Assembly: GCA_927435965.1 (NCBI GenBank)
Contig: CAKMKB010000108.1
Coordinates: 1-5,556, forward strand
Direction: 5' to 3'
DNA length: 5,556 nt
Source: 38-11 sp927435965
GTDB lineage: Bacteria > Bacillota > Clostridia > Tissierellales > Dethiosulfatibacteraceae
Shown: positions 1-5,556 of the stretch, piece by piece
Position numbering within the stretch: the stretch's first letter is position 1
Layout of the letters: every line of letters starts with the position of its first letter
The notes under the pieces: generated by a model
What the model was told of the DNA's origin: nothing
Databases searched by the model: none
Seen by the model: only the letters and a program-made list of their open reading frames with translations
Program-made: the position numbers and the translations under genes

Positions 1-2974
1 GCAGAGAATCGACCCCTTGAGAAAACAAAAAGAAGATGCTGAAATTTATCTCCGATTGAAAGAAGATTTAAAAACTTATGAATTGAATCTTTTTTCAAGA
101 GAGTATGAAAAAACAAGTGAGTTGCTAAACACTTTAGACAATCATCTTAAGAGCAAGCAGGAAGAGTTAGAAAAAAACGAAGCCAGACTTGAATCTAACA
201 AACTTGAGTTTGAACAAATCATAGATGATTTAAAAGGCATAGAAGATAAAAAAAATACCCTAGACGAGATCCAGGAGCGAATCAGCTCAGAATACCTGGA
301 AAAAGATAGCAGCATTAAGCTTGAAGAGAGTAGGTTCAATCTCTACTCAGACGAAAAAGAAAAACTTAACCAGAATATGGTTGAAAAAGAAAACCAAAAA
401 TCCGAATTGTTAAAAAAGTCAGAATCACTAATGAATCAGATAGCTGTTATAGACGGGGAACTTGAGCTTAAGAATCGACAGATGGAGAACAGTGAGCAAA
501 AACTAAAAGACTATCTGGCTGACAATACTCAGATGCAGGACATAATAGACAGAAAAAAGAACGATGTTTTTGAGAAGTACAATCAACAAACGGATCTGAA
601 AGGCAGAATTAATACAATCGATTCTCTGATTGCAAATTCAATGGATAGAATCAACACCCTTCAATCAGAAATAGAAGATCAAAAAAGTCAACTTGAAACA
701 TTGATTCAAAAAATAGAATTACTGGAGAAGGAACTTAATTCCAAGGAGCAGAAGGTTCAGAAAAACAATGACAAAATAGGTGAGCTTAAAGACAATTACT
801 CTAAACAAAACGAATCCTGTCTTCTCTTGGAAAAAAATCTTCAAAAGGAACAGAATCATATCAATGAAAAGACATCTAAAATGGAATTTTTGATTAGAAT
901 GCAGAATTCCTATGATGGTTACTATAAAAGTGTACAAAATCTGATGCTAGCATCTAAAAGTAATGAATCTTTGGGAGAAGAGATCATCGGAGTCGTCGCT
1001 GAGCTTATAGAGACCCATGAAAAATATGAGAATGCTCTTGAGGTTGCTCTTGGAAGCGCTATGCAAAATATTTTAATCCGCAATGAGAGAAAAGCCTCTG
1101 ATATCATAAATTACCTAAAAAGCAATAACATAGGACGCGTTACTTTTTTACCTCTGGACACTATTAAACCAAGGAATTTAAATGAGATAGAGAAAAAAGC
1201 CCTTCAGATAGATGGTTGCATAGGAACACTCAACAATCTGGTCAGTTATGATGAAAAATACTCGCATATAGTGGATTTTCTGCTTGGTAGAGTTATTCTT
1301 GCAGATAATATCAAGAACGGTATAAAAATCGCTAAATCAGTTAATTACAGCACAAGAGTTGTTACTTTAGACGGGGAAGTCATTAATGCAGGAGGCTCTA
1401 TAACAGGCGGTTCCCTAAAGAAAAATAGTTTCAAGCTTTTAAGCAGAAATAGAGAAATAAAAGAACTTGAAGATCTAATAATCAAGAAAAGGAGAGACTT
1501 TGGTCTATTAAACCAACAGTTGGAATCAGGTAAGGATGAGTTAAGTAAGACAAGCCTGATGATTCAAACCTTATTAGATGAGAACACAAACATCAACAAC
1601 AGCATCATAAATCACCAAACTTCCATTAGATATGAAAAAGAAGAGCAGATGCAACTCATCACAAATATCAGCAAACTATCGGATAACATAGCATATCTGG
1701 AAAAAGAAAGAGAAAACTATCTAAATGAGAAAAAGGAGTCAGATGAATCACTCAAGCAATTAAAACAAAGTATATCAGCGCTTGAAATGGAGCTTGAGGA
1801 AAATCACTCCAACTATAAATCATCGCAGGATTATTTGGAAAAAATCAAGCTGGAGATAACAGAATGCAGGATTGAGATTTCTCAGATAACAAATGAGCTC
1901 AACCTGATAAGAAAAGACCTCGAAAATAATACTGAAGAGTTGAGAAAGAGTAATGACATCATTTTGCACGACAAGCTCACCCTAGAAAATCTCGAGATTA
2001 AAATTCAAAATCTGCTGAACGCAAATGAGATTCTAAAGGCAGACAATATTCTTTTAAAAGAAAAGATTGACGATAATAAAAAGAAGATACATGAGTTGAA
2101 TGAAGAGAGAAAGCTTAAACAAAACTTGTCTTATGAAAAACAAAAGCATGTTAACAATATCAACAAAGATCTCAATGACATACAACTTGAAATCAATTCT
2201 ATCAATCTGAAAATTGAATCATCTGGTAGCAAGATTGAAACGCTATCTGATAGCTTGTGGGAAGAGTATGAGATGAATTTTGCAATGAGCAAAGTGTACA
2301 AGGATGAAACTATAAGTATAACTAGGCTTAATACAGAAGTCAGGGATCTCAAGAGAAAATTGAAGTCTCTAGGAGATGTCAATATCAATGCAATTCCAGA
2401 GTATAGTGATGTATCTCAACGCTATGAGTTTCTTACCAAGCAGATAGATGATTTGAATGATGCGAAAGTTAAACTAAACAGAATCATAAAAGAACTGACC
2501 CATAAGATGAGAACCCAATTTGAGGAAGAGTACCAGAAAATAAGAGAAAACTTCAAGGTCGTGTTTTTGAGCTTGTTCAATGGCGGGAAGGCTGATATTG
2601 TATTGACAGATGAAGATGATGCACTGAACAGTGAAATTGAGATATATGCTCAACCCCCCGGTAAAAACCTAAACAAAATCTCTTTATTATCTGGTGGGGA
2701 AAAAGCCTTGACGGCGATAGCATTGCTATTCGCCATTCTAAGGACAAAACCGACACCATTTTGCATACTCGATGAGATTGAGGCTGCTTTGGATGATGCC
2801 AATGTCCATCGCTTTGCAAAATATTTGAAGGAATTTTCTAAAGAGACACAGTTTTTGGTCATCACACACCGTAAAGGAACGATGGAATATGTAGACACTT
2901 TGTATGGCGCTACGATGGAAGAGGAAGGCGTCACTAAGCTGGTCTCATTAAAATTATCAGATTATAATAATTAG
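1..2974 (+). CDS. smc: Chromosome partition protein SMC, 5'-truncated by the window edge
   Basis: SMC is a large dimeric ATPase that, with ScpA and ScpB, loads on DNA and extrudes or tethers chromosome arms during segregation. The reading frame is open from base 2 (visible start QRIDPL), so the TTG at 17 is an internal leucine codon and not a start. About 990 residues are visible; bacterial SMC is about 1,180, so the N-terminal head with Walker A lies upstream. Numbering from the Leu at base 17: a descending coiled coil (about 1-318) rich in Glu, Lys, Asn and Gln; the hinge (about 320-467), ending in the glycine motif GGSITGG (459-465); the returning coiled coil (about 470-785) with LWEEYE near 747; then the C-terminal head. 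The head carries GDVNINAIPEY (786-796), the ABC signature LSGGEK (891-896), Walker B FCILDE (915-920) with catalytic E920, the D-loop ALDD (924-927) and H-loop His951. No frameshift or missing catalytic residue is seen in the visible part. Confidence 0.97.
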   Translation, partial: QRIDPLRKQKEDAEIYLRLKEDLKTYELNLFSREYEKTSELLNTLDNHLKSKQEELEKNEARLESNKLEFEQIIDDLKGIEDKKNTLDEIQERISSEYLEKDSSIKLEESRFNLYSDEKEKLNQNMVEKENQKSELLKKSESLMNQIAVIDGELELKNRQMENSEQKLKDYLADNTQMQDIIDRKKNDVFEKYNQQTDLKGRINTIDSLIANSMDRINTLQSEIEDQKSQLETLIQKIELLEKELNSKEQKVQKNNDKIGELKDNYSKQNESCLLLEKNLQKEQNHINEKTSKMEFLIRMQNSYDGYYKSVQNLMLASKSNESLGEEIIGVVAELIETHEKYENALEVALGSAMQNILIRNERKASDIINYLKSNNIGRVTFLPLDTIKPRNLNEIEKKALQIDGCIGTLNNLVSYDEKYSHIVDFLLGRVILADNIKNGIKIAKSVNYSTRVVTLDGEVINAGGSITGGSLKKNSFKLLSRNREIKELEDLIIKKRRDFGLLNQQLESGKDELSKTSLMIQTLLDENTNINNSIINHQTSIRYEKEEQMQLITNISKLSDNIAYLEKERENYLNEKKESDESLKQLKQSISALEMELEENHSNYKSSQDYLEKIKLEITECRIEISQITNELNLIRKDLENNTEELRKSNDIILHDKLTLENLEIKIQNLLNANEILKADNILLKEKIDDNKKKIHELNEERKLKQNLSYEKQKHVNNINKDLNDIQLEINSINLKIESSGSKIETLSDSLWEEYEMNFAMSKVYKDETISITRLNTEVRDLKRKLKSLGDVNINAIPEYSDVSQRYEFLTKQIDDLNDAKVKLNRIIKELTHKMRTQFEEEYQKIRENFKVVFLSLFNGGKADIVLTDEDDALNSEIEIYAQPPGKNLNKISLLSGGEKALTAIALLFAILRTKPTPFCILDEIEAALDDANVHRFAKYLKEFSKETQFLVITHRKGTMEYVDTLYGATMEEEGVTKLVSLKLSDYNN

Positions 2975-2978
2975 GAGG
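2973..2978 (+). promoter_or_regulatory. ftsY ribosome binding site overlapping the smc stop
   Basis: AGGAGG is a full Shine-Dalgarno core, with 4 bases (TAAA) before the ATG at 2983. Its first two bases are the last two bases of the smc TAG stop codon (2972-2974). Ribosomes ending smc therefore finish directly on the ftsY initiation region, which favours translational coupling. The site fixes the ftsY start. Confidence 0.88.
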
Positions 2979-2982
2979 TAAA

Positions 2983-3900
2983 ATGGCTGCTAATATTTTT
3001 AAGAAATTTACAGAAGGATTATCGAAAACAAAAAATGATCTAACAGACAAGCTGGATAATCTGTTCAAATTACATAGCAAAATTGACGACGATTTGTTGG
3101 ATGAGTTGGAAGAAATCTTGATCACATCAGATATGGGCATAGAATCAACTATGGATATCATCAACAAGCTTCGAAAAACAGTCAAGGATGAGAAGTTAAA
3201 GGATCATCAGAGTATCTTGTCAGCGTTGAAGCAACATCTGAAGGAAGCCATCATGGAAGGTGAAACCTTTGATGACAGCACACTTGAAACGCCTATGATT
3301 ATTTTGATAGTTGGTGTTAACGGAGTTGGAAAAACGACAACCATAGGCAAGCTGGCTCACCGATATCAATCAATGGGGAAAAAGGTTCTGGTAGCAGCGG
3401 CTGACACTTTCAGAGCTGCAGCAATCGATCAGCTCCAAATATGGTGCGAGAGAGCAAGGGTTGATATTATAGCGAACAAGGAAGGCAGTGACCCAGCTGC
3501 AGTCATATTTGATTCTATTCAGGCTGCTAAAGCAAGAGGAACCGATATTCTGATCTGTGACACAGCAGGTAGATTGCACAACAAGAAAAATCTGATGAAT
3601 GAACTGAATAAAATATTTAGGGTAGTAGAAAAAGAGTATGACGAAAAACACAAGCAAGTCTATCTGGTGCTGGATGCCACTACCGGTCAGAATGGCATCA
3701 TTCAGGCGAAAACCTTTAAAGAGGTGGCGAAAATAGATGGCATTATTCTAACAAAGCTGGATGGAACAGCTAAAGGTGGTATTATAATTCCTGTGCAAAA
3801 GGAGTTGAAAGTGCCGGTTAAATATGTAGGGTTGGGTGAGAAACTGGATGACCTGCAGTTATTTGACCCCAATAATTTTGTGGATGCTATTTTTGAATAA
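2983..3900 (+). CDS. ftsY: Signal recognition particle receptor FtsY (SRP GTPase)
   Basis: FtsY is the membrane-associated SRP receptor. It forms a twin-GTPase heterodimer with Ffh and passes ribosome-nascent chain complexes to the Sec/YidC machinery. The 305 residues consist of a short amphipathic N-terminal segment (FKKFTEGLSKTK, 6-17), the helical N domain (about 18-95) and the GTPase G domain. G-domain motifs are G1 GVNGVGKT (111-118), G2/insertion box DTFRAAAIDQL (141-151), G3 DTAGRL (193-198), DATTGQN (231-237), G4 TKLD (257-260) and the closing motif GLGEK (283-287). TKLDGTAKGG and LDDLQ.FDP mark it as FtsY rather than Ffh. There is no long acidic A domain of the E. coli type, as is usual in Firmicutes, so the short N-terminal helix is the likely membrane contact. 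The ATG is set by an AGGAGG 4 bases upstream. It follows smc after 8 bases, so it is probably co-transcribed with it. No terminator hairpin is visible after the stop. Confidence 0.97.
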   Translation: MAANIFKKFTEGLSKTKNDLTDKLDNLFKLHSKIDDDLLDELEEILITSDMGIESTMDIINKLRKTVKDEKLKDHQSILSALKQHLKEAIMEGETFDDSTLETPMIILIVGVNGVGKTTTIGKLAHRYQSMGKKVLVAAADTFRAAAIDQLQIWCERARVDIIANKEGSDPAAVIFDSIQAAKARGTDILICDTAGRLHNKKNLMNELNKIFRVVEKEYDEKHKQVYLVLDATTGQNGIIQAKTFKEVAKIDGIILTKLDGTAKGGIIIPVQKELKVPVKYVGLGEKLDDLQLFDPNNFVDAIFE

Positions 3901-3938
3901 AATAACAAACAAAATTATGCTAAATGTTTATACAAGTA

Positions 3939-3967
3939 TTGACAATAGTGCTGAAATAGCTTAGAAT
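3939..3967 (+). promoter_or_regulatory. Predicted sigma-A promoter for ylxM-ffh
   Basis: A perfect -35 hexamer TTGACA (3939-3944) is separated by exactly 17 bases from TAGAAT (3962-3967), which matches the TATAAT consensus at five of six positions. Upstream, 3901-3933 is very AT-rich and could act as an UP-like element. There is no extended -10 TGn. The expected start of transcription is G3973 or G3974, giving a leader of about 31 bases before the ylxM ATG. The site lies in the only sizeable non-coding gap of the window, in the correct orientation, which strengthens the call. No transcription data are available here. Confidence 0.8.
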
Positions 3968-3974
3968 AACGTGG

Positions 3975-3995
3975 TGTCAAGTAAATAACTTTACA
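3975..3995 (+). repeat. Inverted repeat in the ylxM leader, candidate operator
   Basis: TGTCAAGT (3975-3982) and ACTTTACA (3988-3995) are inverted copies matching at 7 of 8 positions around the 5-base centre AAATA. The repeat begins one or two bases after the predicted transcription start, and its last base is the first base of the ylxM Shine-Dalgarno AGGTGA. A 21-base symmetric site here fits a dimeric repressor operator that would block initiation or promoter escape. As RNA it could form only a weak hairpin (mostly A-U pairs with an internal C-U mismatch), without a following U-tract, so a terminator is unlikely. Its function is inferred from position and symmetry alone. Confidence 0.55.
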
Positions 3996-4000
3996 GGTGA
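3995..4000 (+). promoter_or_regulatory. ylxM ribosome binding site
   Basis: AGGTGA pairs with the TCACCT portion of the 16S rRNA 3' end and lies 4 bases (TGCC) before the ATG at 4005. It abuts the right arm of the inverted repeat and shares base 3995 with it, so anything bound to or folded at the repeat in RNA could mask it. No better in-frame start codon lies nearby upstream, so it decides the start. Confidence 0.75.
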
Positions 4001-4004
4001 TGCC

Positions 4005-4337
4005 ATGCTTGAAAGATTGGAAGAAATCGGTAAACTGTTCGATTATTACTCGAATTTGTTGAACACTAAGCACAAGGAAGTTTTGGAACTATACTATTTT
4101 CAGGATATGAGTCTGAGTGAAATATCAGAGATCCTGAATGTAACGAGACAGGGTGTATTCGATCTGCTGAAGCGAGCTGAAAACAATCTTCAGTTTTACG
4201 AAAAAAATCTTGGTTTAATTGAGAAGAATAAAAAAATTATCATAGACCTTGAGAAAATAAAAGACAGTTTAATAAATGATGCAGATGAAAAAGAAACATT
4301 GATATCCGATATCGAAAAAATTATAGAGTCAATGTAG
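4005..4337 (+). CDS. ylxM: YlxM/p13-family helix-turn-helix protein linked to SRP
   Basis: This is a small (110 aa) cytoplasmic protein of the YlxM family, usually encoded just before ffh in Firmicutes and reported in streptococci to influence SRP GTPase activity; its exact job is not settled. The N-terminal half resembles sigma-factor region 4: a helix with KHKEVLELYYFQD (22-34), then a helix-turn-helix SLSEISEILNVTRQGVFDLL (36-55), including the typical turn LNVTRQ and a recognition helix. The remainder (about 58-110) is charged, helical and probably coiled-coil. The length matches the family norm (about 110). There is no signal peptide or membrane segment. It has its own promoter just upstream and is followed by ffh after 8 bases, so the two are almost surely co-transcribed. 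The HTH fold makes DNA binding possible, perhaps at the leader palindrome (3975-3995), but the sequence alone does not show this. Confidence 0.93.
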   Translation: MLERLEEIGKLFDYYSNLLNTKHKEVLELYYFQDMSLSEISEILNVTRQGVFDLLKRAENNLQFYEKNLGLIEKNKKIIIDLEKIKDSLINDADEKETLISDIEKIIESM

Positions 4338-4341
4338 GTGA
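4336..4341 (+). promoter_or_regulatory. ffh ribosome binding site overlapping the ylxM stop
   Basis: AGGTGA lies 4 bases (TTTA) before the ATG at 4346. Its first two bases are the last two of the ylxM TAG stop (4335-4337), the same stop/SD arrangement as at the smc-ftsY junction. It uses the same SD word and spacing as ylxM, which suggests coupled translation of the two genes. It fixes the ffh start. Confidence 0.82.
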
Positions 4342-4345
4342 TTTA

Positions 4346-5556
4346 ATGATATTTGAAAGCTTATCAAATAAGTTACAGGGCGCGCTAAACAAGCTAAAGG
4401 GCAAAGGCAAGCTAAGTGAAAAAGACATAGATGAGGCAATGAGAGATATCAGGCTTTCTTTACTGGAAGCGGATGTCAATTTTAAGGTTGTAAAGGATTT
4501 CGTTAAAAGCGTAAAAGAAAGGTCCATGGGCTCAGAAGTCATGGAAAGCCTCACACCAGGACAGCAAGTAGTCAAGATTGTCAACGAAGAAATGATAAAG
4601 ATTCTAGGTGAAAAAGAATCCAAAATTCAATTCTCATCTACAGAAACGACAGTCATCATGATGTGTGGACTACAAGGCGCAGGAAAGACAACAACAGCAG
4701 GCAAACTGGCATTAAGGTTCAAGAAGCAAAACAAACGTCCGCTACTAGTTGCATGTGATATTTATAGACCTGCTGCCATCAAACAGCTAGAAGTTGTAGG
4801 CAAAAGTGTTGAAGTTCCGGTATTTAAAATTGAAGGCGAAACAAATCCGGTCATCATAGCTGAAAAAGCACTGAAAGAAGCCAGAAAAAACGGAAATGAC
4901 GTATTGATTATCGATACAGCTGGAAGACTGCATATAGATGAAAAACTGATGGAAGAACTCATTCAGATCAGGAACAAGGTCAAGCCAAGCGAAGTGTTGC
5001 TTGTGTTGGATGCAATGACTGGACAGGATGCTGTCAAAATAGCAGAATCTTTTAATCAAAATATGGAAATAACCGGTCTTATACTGACCAAAGTAGACGG
5101 TGATGCAAGAGGTGGTGCTGCAATATCTATCAGAGCCGTGACTAGCAAGCCTATCAAATTTGTGACAACCGGTGAAAAAATGGCTGATCTTGAAGCATTT
5201 CATCCAGACCGAATGGCATCAAGAATTCTAGGGATGGGAGACTTGTTGAGCTTGATTGAAAAGGCTCAAGAATCATTTGACTCAAAAAAAGTCAAAGAGA
5301 TGGAAGAAAAATTAAGAGGTCAAGGCTTTACACTAGATGATTTTCTAGATCAGATGGAGCAGATGAAAAGTCTGGGACCGCTGGATCAATTGCTAGAGAT
5401 GATCCCAGGAGCTAATTCAAAGCAGCTGAAGAACCTCAAGATTGACGAAAAAGAATTAGTTTACATAAAAGCTATCATTCAATCCATGACAAAGAAGGAA
5501 CGTAAAGATCCATCCATCATCAATGGAAGCAGAAGAAAAAGAATTGCAAACGGAAG
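4346..5556 (+). CDS. ffh: Signal recognition particle protein Ffh (SRP54), 3'-truncated by the window edge
   Basis: Ffh is the protein core of the bacterial SRP. It binds signal sequences and SRP RNA, and docks with FtsY through reciprocal GTP hydrolysis. The frame is open from ATG 4346 to the window end (403 codons plus 2 bases); the family is about 445-450 aa, so the C-terminal 40-50 residues are outside. N domain is about 1-95. G domain: G1 GLQGAGKT (108-115), DIYRPAAIKQL (138-148), G3 DTAGRLH (190-196), DAMTGQD (222-228), G4 TKVDGDARGG (248-257). FHPDRMASRILGMGD (285-299) joins the G and M domains. In the M domain (about 310 on), GPLDQLLEMIPG (344-355) lies in the hydrophobic finger loop that holds signal peptides, and SRRKRIANG (395-403) is the SRP-RNA-binding motif, cut by the edge. 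One oddity is the closing motif, which reads FVTTGEK (272-278) where GxGEK is usual, and TSKPIKF (266-272) where TGKPIKF is usual. It sits 8 bases after ylxM. Confidence 0.97.
   Translation, partial: MIFESLSNKLQGALNKLKGKGKLSEKDIDEAMRDIRLSLLEADVNFKVVKDFVKSVKERSMGSEVMESLTPGQQVVKIVNEEMIKILGEKESKIQFSSTETTVIMMCGLQGAGKTTTAGKLALRFKKQNKRPLLVACDIYRPAAIKQLEVVGKSVEVPVFKIEGETNPVIIAEKALKEARKNGNDVLIIDTAGRLHIDEKLMEELIQIRNKVKPSEVLLVLDAMTGQDAVKIAESFNQNMEITGLILTKVDGDARGGAAISIRAVTSKPIKFVTTGEKMADLEAFHPDRMASRILGMGDLLSLIEKAQESFDSKKVKEMEEKLRGQGFTLDDFLDQMEQMKSLGPLDQLLEMIPGANSKQLKNLKIDEKELVYIKAIIQSMTKKERKDPSIINGSRRKRIANG

Noticed and set aside
17..19. TTG as a possible start codon of the first gene
   Set aside because: The frame is open to base 2 and the upstream residues (QRIDP) continue the SMC coiled coil. 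No Shine-Dalgarno precedes it, and SMC needs its N-terminal Walker A head.
248..255. Run of eight A bases in smc, and similar seven-A runs (for example 4201-4207 in ylxM), as programmed frameshift sites
   Set aside because: The main frame continues intact through each run, and no alternative product or stimulatory structure is evident.
142..2934. Several minus-strand open frames of 61-94 codons inside smc
   Set aside because: They lie opposite a strongly conserved gene, have no convincing ribosome sites or recognisable protein features, and are expected by chance opposite AT-rich coding sequence.
3901..3940. Possible rho-independent terminator after ftsY
   Set aside because: The stretch is AT-rich but contains no GC-rich stem followed by a T-run. 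The small ATAC-AA-GTAT symmetry has arms of only 4 bases.
3975..3995. The palindrome as an attenuator or riboswitch
   Set aside because: The RNA stem would be weak and mismatched, lacks a U-tract, and the leader of about 31 bases is too short for an alternative structure or known riboswitch.
4249..4277. Possible second promoter for ffh within ylxM (TTGAGA then ATAAAT)
   Set aside because: The -35 is only a partial match and the -10 candidate is poor. Such pairs arise often by chance in AT-rich coding sequence.
4787..5203. A 138-codon minus-strand open frame inside ffh
   Set aside because: It is the complement of the conserved Ffh G domain, and its composition (Phe-, Ser- and His-rich) reflects the reversed codons. 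No supporting start signal was seen.

Overview
The window is a stretch of core bacterial chromosome, probably from an AT-rich, low-GC Gram-positive (Firmicutes/Bacillota, most likely Clostridia or a relative). The evidence is the gene order smc-ftsY-ylxM-ffh, all on the + strand and tightly packed. Other support is the presence of YlxM (a family typical of Firmicutes), the Shine-Dalgarno words, and an FtsY without the long acidic N-terminal domain seen in proteobacteria. I cannot name a genus. I see no mobile element, CRISPR array, RNA gene or sign of horizontal transfer.

Layout. Bases 1-2974 hold the last ~990 codons of smc, with roughly the first 190 codons (including Walker A) lying to the left. 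ftsY (2983-3900) follows after 8 bases, and its AGGAGG ribosome site overlaps the smc stop codon. A 104-base gap (3901-4004) is the only non-coding stretch of any size. It holds a near-perfect housekeeping promoter (TTGACA, 17 bases, TAGAAT) followed at once by an inverted repeat that fills most of the short leader of ylxM. ylxM (4005-4337) is followed after 8 bases by ffh, which starts at 4346 and stays open to the window end. About 403 codons of ffh are visible, and an estimated 40-50 C-terminal codons are missing.

How the genes fit together. SMC is the chromosome-organising ATPase. FtsY (receptor) and Ffh (signal-recognition particle GTPase) are the two paired SRP GTPases that deliver nascent membrane proteins to the translocon. 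YlxM is a small helix-turn-helix protein encoded next to Ffh and linked to SRP function. smc and ftsY probably share an upstream promoter. ylxM-ffh can also be transcribed from the internal promoter at 3939-3967.

The observation most worth following up is the 21-base inverted repeat at 3975-3995. Its two arms read like outward-facing copies of a -35 hexamer (TTGACA and TTTACA). The adjacent gene encodes a protein whose fold resembles sigma-factor region 4, the module that reads -35 hexamers. This suggests, but does not prove, that YlxM represses its own operon. A smaller point is a local departure from consensus in the last GTPase motif of Ffh (S267 and T274, where glycines are usual). Nothing in the window amounts to a clearly new system.
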